Below, one piece after another: positions 28,798 through 37,642 of a stretch of 64,000 nucleotides of DNA (position 1 is the stretch's first letter; each line of letters starts with the position of its first letter). Source of the DNA: Fuerstiella marisgermanici (GTDB lineage Bacteria > Planctomycetota > Planctomycetia > Planctomycetales > Planctomycetaceae); NCBI RefSeq assembly GCF_001983935.1, contig NZ_CP017641.1, positions 3,906,001 to 3,970,000 of the forward strand, given 5' to 3'. Both the position numbers and the translations under genes were made by a program. A model generated the notes under the pieces. That model did not search any database. It was not told the origin of the DNA and was given only the letters and a program-made list of their open reading frames with translations.

Positions 28798-29175
28798 ATG
28801 AGCACATCCGAATCGAAAAACAATTCGCCAAAAACGAATGTGGAGAAACCGTATAAGGTGCAAATGAGAACAACAGTAGGTGTCTCGATCTTAGTCGGTG
28901 CGTGCGACGTTGACCAAGCGATTAAAAAGGCATCAGCATGGACCGACTTAATGGTACAGACGGGAGAAAGCTGGTTCGGCAGATACGACGACGAGCACGT
29001 CAATAACGCTGTAGGTGAACGATTCCTTCTCGAGTGGTGGATATTCCAAATTGTGTGTGGGGACTTCGACGTCAGACTGGCTGAAGAAAGCGACGATAGC
29101 GTTGAGGCCAAAATTGGCGAACCCGAACCCGAACCCGATCCTGAATTCTTCAGGGAACTGGAGTCTATGAACTAA
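28798..29175 (+). CDS. hypothetical 125-aa protein
   Basis: MSTSESKNNSPKTNVEKPYK opens a hydrophilic N-terminus. A compact middle (TTVGVSILVGACDVDQAIKK, then WTDLMVQTG) and an acidic, Pro/Glu-rich tail follow (EPEPEPDPEF). ATG 28798 follows GGGTAAAGAG. No family is recognised. The 270 bases before it, up to the IS66 copy, contain no gene I can support. Confidence 0.6.
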   Translation: MSTSESKNNSPKTNVEKPYKVQMRTTVGVSILVGACDVDQAIKKASAWTDLMVQTGESWFGRYDDEHVNNAVGERFLLEWWIFQIVCGDFDVRLAEESDDSVEAKIGEPEPEPDPEFFRELESMN

Positions 29176-29620
29176 AAAATTCGGATGCCGAACGAGAGTG
29201 TTGGTTCAGCCTGACTTGATGGGATGAATCAATGCACAACTTCTGGAGGCAGGCTTGCCCTCTTCGGAGGGCAAGCCGTTAGCCGATGTTGTGTGTGAGG
29301 ACATCAACAACCAAATTGACCAACATGGGACCGACGCTGTGCATCTGGCCGACCCAAGTTTGTTCCAGCATGGATCAGAGATTCATTCGTCCCAATCGGC
29401 AGCGTGGAGAGTGGATGTGGCGATGGGACTTCAGTTCAATCATGTCATCCATGTTGAAGAAAAGAGCCTGAACAATGATCGAAAACACGAACTGATTCGG
29501 CAAGCCAAAGGCGTTTATCTTGCGGACGCATGAAGACCGCCCTTTGCTTTCGCACCAACAGAATATCAGGCAGGAGCGGCACATATCTGACTCCGCACCA
29601 GCCAATCGAATTGGAGTGGG
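29176..29620. other. intergenic stretch with a UUCG-capped hairpin
   Basis: At 29252-29277 an 11-bp perfect stem GGCTTGCCCTC/GAGGGCAAGCC is capped by TTCG, giving the very stable C(UUCG)G loop. It could be a terminator for the gene at 28798 or a structured RNA. A frame from 29255 to 29533 is open but starts inside the hairpin, and I do not support it as a gene. Confidence 0.5.
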
Positions 29621-29944
29621 ATGATGAATAGCACCTTCGAACAGGAGCATGAACTGCGAATGCGAATGCTGCCTCACATAGTCAACAATCTGAATGAGCA
29701 TGTGATTCACACGGCAGTGGATGCTCTGAGAGAACTGCTGACAGATTTACCTGAGATTGCGGAAGAAGTGCTTGTGCCGATTTTCGAATGGTCTGAGTTT
29801 TGGCCTAACGCTATGGCGAAGGAAGCTCTGGGGTTGCCGATGGATCAAGACTTCGACACGGACGAACTTCTTGAATGCTTCGAGCTTCCAGATAGAACGT
29901 CCGAAGGCAAGCCTAAGGTTGACTGGATTAAGGAAGGATTCTGA
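29621..29944 (+). CDS. hypothetical 107-aa protein
   Basis: MMNSTFEQEHELRMRMLPHI starts an acidic helical protein containing LTDLPEIAEEVLVPIFEWSEFWPNAMAKEALGL split by a short loop. Preceded by a GTGGGATG context. Unknown family. It is the first of three closely spaced small genes (next starts at 29949 and 30170), probably one operon. Confidence 0.6.
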   Translation: MMNSTFEQEHELRMRMLPHIVNNLNEHVIHTAVDALRELLTDLPEIAEEVLVPIFEWSEFWPNAMAKEALGLPMDQDFDTDELLECFELPDRTSEGKPKVDWIKEGF

Positions 29945-29948
29945 TCAT

Positions 29949-30173
29949 ATGAAAACCATCACCAACGAAGACAGAGTGTCCATGATCGTTCTCATCTTAA
30001 CACAGGCTGCTCAAGGCGATGGGCTACCCAACGAACGAGCCGAGGCGGTCTATTCGGAAATCATGGAAAGATACAAGCTGATACGGCATGGGTTCGCATC
30101 GGCGCTGATTGCGGTGATTGAAACTGTACTGAACTCTGGAGGCGAAAACACTTCGAAGGGAATCGAGGAATGA
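29949..30173 (+). CDS. hypothetical 74-aa protein
   Basis: MKTITNEDRVSMIVLILTQA begins a short helical protein ending SGGENTSKGIEE. The start ATG lies 4 bp after the preceding stop codon with AAGGA upstream, and its stop overlaps the next ATG (ATGA), so it sits inside a tight operon. No family is recognised. Confidence 0.6.
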   Translation: MKTITNEDRVSMIVLILTQAAQGDGLPNERAEAVYSEIMERYKLIRHGFASALIAVIETVLNSGGENTSKGIEE

Positions 30174-30703
30174 TGAAGCGTTTTGATTTTGCAGGCCGCT
30201 GGCGTGGACAAATTGTTCCTCACCTAAATGATCAGGAAGTTGCGTTCACGTTAACATGGGGAATGCAGCTTCTGAGGCCAGACTACGAAGATGGTAATCC
30301 CCCGTGGCATTGCGGGCGAGGATTGCCCAATGGACGATCGCCACGTGAAGGATGCCTGTCGTGGTATCAGCCAGTGGGCCGTTGTCATCACATCGCCCCT
30401 TTCTGCTGGGCGATTGGTCGAAAGATTTATCCACAACTGAATTGGGGATTCGTTTCGGGGGAACATCACACAGTTGTCATTGGTTACAAAGCCGATTGGC
30501 AGGAGCCTGAGTGGCTGATGGACATTTTGCTTTTTCGGGAGAAGACTGCCATTGAGTCTCTGGCCTTCGTTAAATCCAGAGAGTGGAAGTTCTACCCAAC
30601 GATAGTTGATTACGCAGCATCGTTCTGTCCAGACTCTGAATTGGTTGCCAAATATTTGTCTGGTGAGATGTCTGTCAGTGAGATTGCGTCAATGAGTGCC
30701 TGA
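30170..30703 (+). CDS. hypothetical 177-aa protein
   Basis: MMKRFDFAGRWRGQIVPHLN starts a protein rich in Trp, Cys and His, with GLPNGRSPREGCLSWY and a central VIGYKADWQEPEWLMDILLF. It overlaps the upstream gene by four bases. No domain is recognised. The 208 bp to the next gene contain no clear feature. Confidence 0.6.
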   Translation: MMKRFDFAGRWRGQIVPHLNDQEVAFTLTWGMQLLRPDYEDGNPPWHCGRGLPNGRSPREGCLSWYQPVGRCHHIAPFCWAIGRKIYPQLNWGFVSGEHHTVVIGYKADWQEPEWLMDILLFREKTAIESLAFVKSREWKFYPTIVDYAASFCPDSELVAKYLSGEMSVSEIASMSA

Positions 30704-30911
30704 ATAATGATTGGAATGTACTGTGAATACTCTCTGCTTGGCACTCCAAAAGTTGTACTGTGAGGGCCTGACCATCGATGAGACGATGTGATCGTTGAAC
30801 AGTTTCGAAAAATTCGAACCCTTAGTCTTCGATTTTCTTGGTGGTGACCACGAAACCTCGAACAACGCCTGTGAGAAAATCATACGAGCGTGAGCAGGCG
30901 GACGAACTTTG

Positions 30912-31478
30912 ATGGACACAATTGAACTCAAAGACGGAGGACTGCTTCTTTGCGACGATGCTTTTCTGACGCCCGACGTTGCTGATCGCTATTTCGAAAG
31001 CCTGAGAGACAACTGTCAATGGGAGCAGAAACCGGGAATCTTCGGTTACATGCAGCCCAGACTGATCGCCTCATATGGCGACGACGGCATCACGTACAAG
31101 TATTCGGGCGTTGAGAATGTCGCTCTTCCTTGGACGGCGACACTGTTGGAAATCAGGAAGAAGATGGAAGCCGTTAATGGTGATTACAATTTCTGCCTGA
31201 TGAATCGGTATCGTTCAGGAACGGACAGCATGGGGTGGCACGCTGATAATGAACCGGAGATGAGCAATGTGATTGGGTCACTTTCGCTGGGAGCAACTCG
31301 GAAGTTCAGAATCAGGCACAACGTGACGAGAGAGACACAGACGTTTGAGGTCGGTCATGGAACGCTCATCATCATGGCAGGGACGATGCAAGACTATTGG
31401 CAACACGAAGTTCCAAAGACGAAGAAGAAAGTCGGCGAACGGATCAATTTGACGTTCAGGAAGATCGTGAAGGACTAA
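30912..31478 (+). CDS. AlkB-like 2-oxoglutarate/Fe(II) dioxygenase
   Basis: 188-aa AlkB-family enzyme, which removes alkyl lesions from nucleic-acid bases by oxidative demethylation. Motifs visible: NRYRSGTDSMGWHADNE, containing the HxD iron ligands (WHADNE, about residue 118); SLSLGATRKFRIR; and WQHEVPKT with the distal His and HGTLIIMAG before it. The final Arg region GERINLTFR binds 2-oxoglutarate. Length fits the ALKBH2/3-like group. It starts ATG 30912 and precedes the DsbA-like gene by 5 bp, so the two are likely cotranscribed. Confidence 0.9.
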   Translation: MDTIELKDGGLLLCDDAFLTPDVADRYFESLRDNCQWEQKPGIFGYMQPRLIASYGDDGITYKYSGVENVALPWTATLLEIRKKMEAVNGDYNFCLMNRYRSGTDSMGWHADNEPEMSNVIGSLSLGATRKFRIRHNVTRETQTFEVGHGTLIIMAGTMQDYWQHEVPKTKKKVGERINLTFRKIVKD

Positions 31479-31483
31479 CCCCG

Positions 31484-32122
31484 ATGTCGCAAGCATTAAC
31501 AGTGGATGTGATCTCTGATGTGATCTGCCCGTGGTGCTACATTGGCAAACGGCGACTTGAGAAGGCGATTGCCGCATTTGATCGCCAGAAGGAAGTTCAG
31601 GTCCACTGGCATCCATTCCAACTCAACCCGACGATGCCGAAGGAAGGCATTAGTCGAAAGGAATACCGCACCAGAAAATTCGGAAGCTGGGAGAGGTCTC
31701 TGGAACTGGATGCCAAAGTCATTGCTGTTGGCAAAGAAGAAGGAATTCATTTCGCCTTCGACAAGACTGAACGAACGCCAAACACAGTTGATGCCCACCG
31801 ATTGGTTTGGCTGGCATCTGAGTACGGTTGTCAAGACGCTGTTGTTGAGGCTCTGTTCCGAACCTACTTCACTGAGGGACATGACATCAGCAGTCGTGAG
31901 ACACTGATTGCCGTTGCTTCGGAAGCTGGAATGGATCAAAAGACTGCCGAAGTTATGTTGACCACCGATAATGGTATGGATGTCATCGCAAACGGCAGAG
32001 AAATGTTTGAGCGGCTTGGGGTGACAGGCGTTCCGTTCTTCGTCATTAACCAGAAGATCGGCTTGTCCGGTGCTCAGGAGCCCGAAACGTTTCTCGATGC
32101 GTTCAGGCAGTCCAAGACATAA
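31484..32122 (+). CDS. DsbA-family (FrnE-like) oxidoreductase
   Basis: 212 aa. Thioredoxin-fold 2-hydroxychromene-2-carboxylate isomerase/DsbA clan with the active-site motif CPWCYIGKRR near residue 16 and the cis-Pro segment GVTGVPFFVI about residue 172. FrnE-like proteins act in the cytoplasm as disulfide oxidoreductases. No signal peptide is visible, which fits. ATG 31484 is chosen for family length. It overlaps a probable ATA-initiated frame of the following gene at its stop codon. Confidence 0.88.
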   Translation: MSQALTVDVISDVICPWCYIGKRRLEKAIAAFDRQKEVQVHWHPFQLNPTMPKEGISRKEYRTRKFGSWERSLELDAKVIAVGKEEGIHFAFDKTERTPNTVDAHRLVWLASEYGCQDAVVEALFRTYFTEGHDISSRETLIAVASEAGMDQKTAEVMLTTDNGMDVIANGREMFERLGVTGVPFFVINQKIGLSGAQEPETFLDAFRQSKT

Positions 32123-32529
32123 ACCGAGTCAAAGCGATCTCGAAGTATGTGTTGGCGATCTTCATGATAGTTGCCGGAACGATGCACTTTGTGAACCCAG
32201 CATTCTTCCTGAAGATCATGCCGCCGTATCTTCCGTTTCACAAAGAACTGGTGCTGGTCAGCGGTGCTTGTGAAATTCTGTTGGGTGTCCTGCTGCTGAT
32301 TCCTCAGACTTCACATCTGGCTGCGTGGGGAATTGTCGCCCTGTTGATTGCCGTCTTTCCAGCCAATGTGTATCTGTATCAGCATCAAGAAATCATGCCA
32401 GCCCCGCCTCTGGTTCACTTCCTGAGACTTCCTTTGCAGGGAATCTTCATCGTGTGGGCTTGTTGGCACACGAAGTCCAACGATCAAAAACCGAGCCAGC
32501 ACATCACCACGACGAAAGAAACACCGTGA
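32119..32529 (+). CDS. DoxX-like membrane protein
   Basis: About 130-136 aa with four hydrophobic segments and the DoxX-type features FMIVAGTMHF, ILLGVLLLIP and FPANVYLY. The family includes small membrane proteins linked to thiol and quinone metabolism, which fits the DsbA-like neighbour. The first canonical start is GTG 32149, but similarity appears to start with NRVKAISKYV, whose first codon is ATA at 32119-32121. ATA overlaps the upstream TAA as ATAA, exactly where an ATGA-type coupling would be expected, so the native ATG may have mutated. Its stop TGA (32527) overlaps GTG of the next gene. Confidence 0.75.
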   Translation: MNRVKAISKYVLAIFMIVAGTMHFVNPAFFLKIMPPYLPFHKELVLVSGACEILLGVLLLIPQTSHLAAWGIVALLIAVFPANVYLYQHQEIMPAPPLVHFLRLPLQGIFIVWACWHTKSNDQKPSQHITTTKETP

Positions 32530-33248
32530 CCATGCGTATCATTCTTCTACCACTCGCCGCTGCTGCATGTGTGCACGCACCTGCTCTCGCCGATGCCCCC
32601 CGCCAAACCCCTCAACGATTAGACACAACCGTCAAAGTTGAGATGAACTACCTGTTGTTCTTGCCCAAGGGCTATGACAAACAGGACTCATGGCCGCTTG
32701 TATTGTTTCTTCATGGGGCTGGTGAGCGAGGCGATGATCTCGAACTGGTGAAGAAGCATGGTCCACCGAAGCTGATTGGTGAAGGCAAAGACTTCCCGTT
32801 TATTGTCGTGTCACCGCAGTGTCCCAAGGATGTTTGGTGGGAGCCGATTGAACTGACAGCATTACTCAATCAGGTCATCAAAACTCACAAAGTCGATGAG
32901 GATCGTATTTACGTTACCGGTTTGAGCATGGGAGGATTTGGGACATGGCGACTGGCGGCGTTCACGCCAGATCGCTTTGCGGCCATTGCCCCGGTCTGTG
33001 GCGGTGGAGAAAAATACTGGGCACGTCGCTTTCCACGATTGCCAACATGGGCGTTTCACGGAGCCAGAGATCAAGGTGTTCCTCTCGAACGCTCACAGGA
33101 GATGGTTGACGCCATGAAAGAAAAAGGCGGTGCGCCGAAGCTGACCGTGTATCCCGAAGCGGAGCACGATTCATGGACAGAAACCTACAACAACCCAGCC
33201 TTCTACGAGTGGTTGTTGGCACAGAAACGAAAACCCACAGTGGAATAG
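32526..33248 (+). CDS. secreted alpha/beta-hydrolase (esterase/carboxylesterase-like)
   Basis: About 240 aa. A signal peptide (MRIILLPLAAAACVHAPALADA) precedes an alpha/beta-hydrolase of the phospholipase/prolyl-oligopeptidase-like type common in planctomycetes. Motifs: LFLHGAGERGDD (oxyanion region), the nucleophile GLSMGGFGTW, and a C-terminal His in EAEHDSW. The gene starts at GTG 32526 or ATG 32532 and overlaps the DoxX-like stop. The substrate cannot be told from sequence. Confidence 0.85.
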   Translation: MTMRIILLPLAAAACVHAPALADAPRQTPQRLDTTVKVEMNYLLFLPKGYDKQDSWPLVLFLHGAGERGDDLELVKKHGPPKLIGEGKDFPFIVVSPQCPKDVWWEPIELTALLNQVIKTHKVDEDRIYVTGLSMGGFGTWRLAAFTPDRFAAIAPVCGGGEKYWARRFPRLPTWAFHGARDQGVPLERSQEMVDAMKEKGGAPKLTVYPEAEHDSWTETYNNPAFYEWLLAQKRKPTVE

Positions 33249-33323
33249 GCCATTGGTTCGGCAGGCGGATTACCAAGTGACACTTCGTAGAGTCAAACAG
33301 CTATTTGATTAGAAGCCGGCGAA

Positions 33324-33578
33324 ATGAATCCGAGCAAACACCTGCTAGCCATCCTCAAGGCTCCAGCGAGAGTGCTTGGTTATTTTTCCCACGATTATCT
33401 ACGAATCACCGTTCTAGCCGGACATGGTATGGCTGACGGCGGAATTCAGCATGACATTCTTTGGGGAATGGTCCCATCCGATTTGCGATTGCCAAACTCC
33501 GATTCCACCGTCCTAATAGATCGTTCCAAGAGCCAGTTCGTCGGCGTTGAGCGGATACAGACGACGGGCAATGAATAG
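33324..33578 (+). CDS. hypothetical 84-aa protein
   Basis: MNPSKHLLAILKAPARVLGY starts a short protein of unknown family. Its stop codon overlaps the ATG of the next gene (33571) by 8 bp, which argues for a real, coupled gene. It contains VLAGHGMADGG and no signal peptide. Confidence 0.45.
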   Translation: MNPSKHLLAILKAPARVLGYFSHDYLRITVLAGHGMADGGIQHDILWGMVPSDLRLPNSDSTVLIDRSKSQFVGVERIQTTGNE

Positions 33579-34215
33579 CCAAAGGTTGAACGGCGTGTTT
33601 TCAAGAATCAAATCCTTCTTTTGTCGATCCGATAAGCCATCACAAGAGGATGCCGAGCAGGCAGTCAGTCAACTCATCCAACTTGGTTTCCTGAAATATC
33701 TGCCAGAGACTGCCCATGATGTTGTCCGAGCACAACTCATAGAAAGCGTGCGAAACAATTACTTGGACAGCGAATGGGATGATGAATGTGTGTCTGCCGA
33801 CAAACGCAGCTATCCGGCAGATGCTGAGAACCTAGCTGAAGGAGACGTTGGGAAATGCCTTCGAGGAATGCGTGCAATCTTATCCACGGAAGGTGTGTCG
33901 CTGAACGCTGTCGAAGACCGCTTCACGGACAGCCACAAACGTTACGAGGTCTGGATTAACGGAACACCTCATCTGATCTACGATCTGAATGAGATCTCAA
34001 TGGAAGAGATCTGGGGGGAAGCGTTTCGGAGGCTGATCCAGATCGTAAACCTATTTCTCGAAGAAGCCGGTTCAAACGAGCGATTGTTCGGTATCGCAGG
34101 TGGAAACGATGGCAGAGTGATATTTCTCACGCCGACTATGCACGAATTGCTCGTGGAAAAGGGAGACATCTTCGACGAACGATGGACACCGGTCACCGGG
34201 GATGACCTAAGATGA
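33571..34215 (+). CDS. hypothetical 214-aa protein
   Basis: MNSQRLNGVFSRIKSFFC starts a soluble protein with IRYEVWINGTPH-like (RYEVWINGTPHLIYDLNE) and LFGIAGGNDGRVIFLTP segments, split by helical parts. I know no family, though such layout is common in paralogous planctomycete accessory proteins and polymorphic-toxin immunity proteins. It is coupled to the genes on either side (33324 and 34212) by stop-start overlaps. Confidence 0.6.
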   Translation: MNSQRLNGVFSRIKSFFCRSDKPSQEDAEQAVSQLIQLGFLKYLPETAHDVVRAQLIESVRNNYLDSEWDDECVSADKRSYPADAENLAEGDVGKCLRGMRAILSTEGVSLNAVEDRFTDSHKRYEVWINGTPHLIYDLNEISMEEIWGEAFRRLIQIVNLFLEEAGSNERLFGIAGGNDGRVIFLTPTMHELLVEKGDIFDERWTPVTGDDLR

Positions 34216-34295
34216 AGTACGACCACCCAATCATTGGGGCAAGTTTCCCTGACGATGCGCATGAAGACAACGCCATCACTCACATGGGTGAGTAG
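34212..34295 (+). CDS. short ORF overlapping the preceding stop codon
   Basis: 27 codons: MKYDHPIIGASFPDDAHEDN then AITHMGE. The ATG overlaps the TGA of the preceding gene (ATGA), as in coupled operons. It may be a truncated gene, since the next gene is opposed and begins downstream. Confidence 0.3.
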   Translation: MKYDHPIIGASFPDDAHEDNAITHMGE

Positions 34296-34313
34296 CAATG
34301 CTGAATCTGACCG

Positions 34314-35753
34314 CTACTGCAATCCCATCAATTTCGCAGTAGCCAGAGCGATAAGACTTCCATCCAGTTTGACCGCTCGTTCTACCAAGTGCTTCCTTTC
34401 CGATGAATCGGCAGGCAATCGACCGGCAAGAGCACACAGAAGACGACTTTCCAAGTCGGGCTCTTCCACAAGTTCGAGCCCTTTTCGGTAAGCTGCAATG
34501 GCGTCCACCTCTTTGTTACAACGATCTCCAAGAAGAAGGTACAACGGTGCAAAGTCCGGGAATCGCTCAACGCCCTGACGTGCAAGACTGGCGGCCTGTT
34601 TGTCGCTCAATCCGCCGTCGTCCAGAGTACGGACCAGCATAAATTCCTCGTTCGAGATCGTCCCCTTGTCCAGACCATCTGCAATCCAGCAGTCAGTCCG
34701 ACACCGAAACCAGCCGGGCGCAAGTCGTTCAACCTCTTCAAACGCCTCTCGTGCCTTGGCGTAGGCACCAAGTTCGAGCAAGCACATCCCGCTTTGGTAG
34801 ACAGGATCGGGGTCGTGCGGATCAACTTCACTTGCTTCGTTGTACTTTTCCAAAGCATCGGAATACTGCCCGGACGATGCCAAGTGGTTTCCCTGCTGAA
34901 CCAAAATGCCTGTCTTCTGAAGAGAAATCCGATTGCGTTCAAACTGGAATTTATAACTACCTTCACCGACGCTTGTGATTTCACTGAGTTCAAACTGGAC
35001 GCCATCTCTCAGGCATATAACACGACACAGCGGCTCTCCCTGCTCCATCACTGCAATGCGACGTTCGATACTCTCGGTGTCGCCTCCGTGTTGCCGTGTT
35101 ATCAGGAGCGCCTGCCTGCGACATTTGAGGGCTTCTTCCGTCTGGCCCAGATAACGATGTGCTTCGTGAAGATTGTTGAGATAGACAATCTGGCCTTCGA
35201 AGTCACCAGCTTTCTCACACCTGTCCAACGCCTTCCCAAAAAGCTCGAATGCTGATTCAACATTGCCTGACTGGAAAAACAGTTCCCCCAATCTACCAAC
35301 AACGAACGTCTCGTAATGACCGGCGTTGGTTCCTTTGAGCGTCTGGAATTTTTCCAGATGGCTTTCCGCCTCGGAAATCAACGATTCAAATTCCAATTGT
35401 TGCATTCGCTTTGGGAAATCATCAAACCACTGATCCAGCGCAAGCAGCGGATTGTCGTCTGGCCCACCCGTTAGCTGTTGCCACAATTGCGGCGAACGAC
35501 ATTCATTTGCAAGGCACTGAGCGATAGCAATCATTGCCTGAACGTGTTGGTTTGTCTTAACTTCGTCGGACTGTATCTCTTCGGGAATTTTCGCCAGAAA
35601 CTCGACGTTGTTAGCCACCTGTTCGTTGTGCCGCTGGCACAGCGAACGCAGTTGGCGATTCGAGCCTGATATTGCCGTTTGAATTAGCTTGTCTCGCAAC
35701 TCGACCGGCGTCAGTTGTTCAGGCTCAGACTTCTTGAAGGGCCAAAATGGCAT
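34314..35753 (-). CDS. TPR-repeat protein
   Basis: 479 aa. Tetratricopeptide repeats occur in at least two sections: around FFQSGNVESAFELFGKALD, AHRYLGQTEEALKCRRQAL and, later, HLASSGQYSDALEKYNEASEVDP and LLELGAYAKAREAFEEVERL. TPRs mediate protein contacts, so it is probably a scaffold. No catalytic domain or signal peptide is apparent. The 185-bp gap before the next gene holds nothing I can identify. Confidence 0.8.
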   Translation of the reverse strand: MPFWPFKKSEPEQLTPVELRDKLIQTAISGSNRQLRSLCQRHNEQVANNVEFLAKIPEEIQSDEVKTNQHVQAMIAIAQCLANECRSPQLWQQLTGGPDDNPLLALDQWFDDFPKRMQQLEFESLISEAESHLEKFQTLKGTNAGHYETFVVGRLGELFFQSGNVESAFELFGKALDRCEKAGDFEGQIVYLNNLHEAHRYLGQTEEALKCRRQALLITRQHGGDTESIERRIAVMEQGEPLCRVICLRDGVQFELSEITSVGEGSYKFQFERNRISLQKTGILVQQGNHLASSGQYSDALEKYNEASEVDPHDPDPVYQSGMCLLELGAYAKAREAFEEVERLAPGWFRCRTDCWIADGLDKGTISNEEFMLVRTLDDGGLSDKQAASLARQGVERFPDFAPLYLLLGDRCNKEVDAIAAYRKGLELVEEPDLESRLLCALAGRLPADSSERKHLVERAVKLDGSLIALATAKLMGLQ

Positions 35754-35938
35754 AACAAACGACCTTCACATATTTAGGTGTCACGGTTGGTTCGTTTACG
35801 CCGCCGCTTTGAGCCAGCTCTCCGTGTCACGAATTTGATCAGTTTCAAAGTAGGTGTTGGCGATCTTCATGATCCCCGATAAAGCCACCGCCATTATGCA
35901 CAGCATTTCATTGAAACTAAAACCGAAAAGCGTCATTG

Positions 35939-36694
35939 TCACCGAGACAGTTGATCAAGAATATCCAATACAGCTTCAACTTCCTGATGCGGCGACACAT
36001 AGCTTGCTGATTTCTTGATTTCTTCTTCAGCGTTCGCCGGACAGCCAAGCCACGAAACACGATCAGCGATAAAGCGGTCTCCCATCGTGTCGCCAATTCC
36101 TGCCGTTCGTTTAGGATCGATGCCCGTCTCCGCCAGCAGCCGGTCTATAGCTGTTCCTTTGTTGACGTGCTGAAGGTCACAGTTGATGTATAGCCATGTC
36201 ATCGAAACTCGGATCGGCCAGTCACGTTTCTGGAATTCCTCAGCAATCGTCGAAACTGTAGACCGAAGGTAATCTGTGTCGGGATGGTACAAGGCCACAG
36301 AGGCAGACTTCCCCGGCTGCTGAATAACGCCGTGTGCCTCATAGAGCAACCGCAAGAGCTTCCGGGCTTCATGAATCACGTCAAAGTGATCGTCAGTAAT
36401 GGCGGGATCACACTCGAACGAGTTGTCGGCAGGTCGCCAGAGCCAGACTCCATTCTCCCCGATGCACGGAATCAGCGTGTTGTGGATCAGTCGGCAAAGA
36501 CACTCAACAAACCCAATCGGCCTGCCGCTGCAAAGGGTGACCACTGGCCGATCACGGTCCTCAATCGCCTGACGATTGTGCTCAGCAATCGCTGCAAGGG
36601 CTGGTCCGTTGATCGGTGCGTGTGATTCAGGAGACAGACAACCGTCGATGTCACAGATAACCAGATCGTACTTCCCTGTTGTTCTGAATAGCAC
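35939..36694 (-). CDS. HAD-superfamily phosphatase (Cof/SPP-like)
   Basis: About 251 aa. Motif I LVICDIDGCLSPESHAP gives the nucleophile pair DxD; motif II is TLCSGRP; motif III and IV are KGTAIDRLLAETGIDPKRTAGIGDTMGD. The cap between them is of the type IIB. Such enzymes dephosphorylate sugars and other small phosphoesters. GTG 36692-36694 is preferred because an upstream ATG would lie inside the cupin gene. It is the last gene of a leftward cluster with the cupin and acetyltransferase. Confidence 0.8.
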   Translation of the reverse strand: MLFRTTGKYDLVICDIDGCLSPESHAPINGPALAAIAEHNRQAIEDRDRPVVTLCSGRPIGFVECLCRLIHNTLIPCIGENGVWLWRPADNSFECDPAITDDHFDVIHEARKLLRLLYEAHGVIQQPGKSASVALYHPDTDYLRSTVSTIAEEFQKRDWPIRVSMTWLYINCDLQHVNKGTAIDRLLAETGIDPKRTAGIGDTMGDRFIADRVSWLGCPANAEEEIKKSASYVSPHQEVEAVLDILDQLSR

Positions 36695-36726
36695 AGTGGG
36701 TCTTCTTAGGAATGTGGCCTTGGTTC

Positions 36727-37056
36727 TCAGTTTTTGTAGAAAACCGCCAGCCAAACGGTGGGCTCGTCGGGAGATGTCCACTCGACACGATGTTTCTTGT
36801 GGGCGGGGATGCCGATGTGGTCGCCGGGTCTGAGGTGAACAGATTCGGCATCATCAAACAGAAGTTTGCCTTCGCCTTGTAACACGACAACCCATTCGTG
36901 TTCGTCTTGATCGTACCAAAAGTCTTTCGGACTGGCATGGCCTGTGGAGACGATGCGCTCAATGCGGACGCTCGTGCTTTGAGCGAGGACATTGACGAGT
37001 TCTTCCGGGACGGCAGTCGGAAAGTCAGCAAACAGGTTGTCAGGACATTGCGTCAT
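36727..37056 (-). CDS. cupin-domain protein
   Basis: 109 aa with a single cupin barrel: HEWVVVLQGEGKL (motif 1), LRPGDHIGIPAHKKHRV (motif 2) and VWLAVFY. Single-domain cupins bind a metal through His and Glu residues and include many isomerases and sensors; no substrate can be named. ATG 37054-37056 overlaps the end of the acetyltransferase gene, indicating coupling. Confidence 0.85.
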   Translation of the reverse strand: MTQCPDNLFADFPTAVPEELVNVLAQSTSVRIERIVSTGHASPKDFWYDQDEHEWVVVLQGEGKLLFDDAESVHLRPGDHIGIPAHKKHRVEWTSPDEPTVWLAVFYKN

Positions 37057-37618
37057 CATCGCCCTCGTCGATCTCTCGAATAATACGGCATGGATTTCCG
37101 GCAGCGACGACACCATCGGGAATGTCTTTTGTGACAACGCTTCCGGCACCGATCACGGTCTTTGATCCGATACTCACGCCGGGAAGAATGACAGCCCCAC
37201 CTCCAACCCAGACATCGGAACCGATGGAAACGGGTTTTCCGAATTCCTGAGTTCGTCGCAACTCAGCGTTCAACGGATGAGTGCCCGTGTAAATCTGCAC
37301 GGCTGGACCAAAGAACGTGAAGTCGCCGATCTTCACTTCGCACACATCAAGAACCACGCAGTTGAAATTGAAGTAGACACGCTCACCCAAATAAATATTG
37401 CTTCCGTAGTCGCAGTAGAACGGTGGCTGCATCCAGACAGAATCTCCACCACTGCCCAACAACTGCGTCATGATTCGGCGACGGGCATCCTGCTCACGTT
37501 CACGAGAAGCGTTGAGGTCGTGGCACAGATCCCGTGCTCGCTCTCGGGCTTCAAGTAACTCTGGATCGAGAGCATCGTAAAGCTCGCCCGCCAGCATCTT
37601 TCGTTTCTCGGTAGGCAT
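37040..37618 (-). CDS. maa: maltose O-acetyltransferase-like (NodL/LacA) protein
   Basis: 192 aa. The N-terminal Mac domain (MPTEKRKMLAGELYDALDPE) precedes left-handed beta-helix hexapeptide repeats: SNIYLGERVYFNFNCVVLD, IGDFTFFGPAVQIYT and GSDVWVGGGAVILPGVSIG. Residues GTHPLN and the C-terminal PCRIIREI follow the family. It transfers acetyl groups from acetyl-CoA to sugars. ATG 37618 is chosen for its match to the family N-terminus. It overlaps the cupin gene downstream. Confidence 0.9.
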   Translation of the reverse strand: MPTEKRKMLAGELYDALDPELLEARERARDLCHDLNASREREQDARRRIMTQLLGSGGDSVWMQPPFYCDYGSNIYLGERVYFNFNCVVLDVCEVKIGDFTFFGPAVQIYTGTHPLNAELRRTQEFGKPVSIGSDVWVGGGAVILPGVSIGSKTVIGAGSVVTKDIPDGVVAAGNPCRIIREIDEGDDDAMS

Positions 37619-37642
37619 CTTGTGAATATCCCTGCACTGCAT

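Noticed and set aside
29255-29533. 93-codon rightward frame
   Set aside because: Its start lies inside a hairpin, there is no ribosome-binding site, and the product resembles nothing.
28798-34215. Integron cassette array
   Set aside because: Many small unrelated genes lie in one orientation, but I find no attC-like inverted sites at the junctions, and strands change further on.
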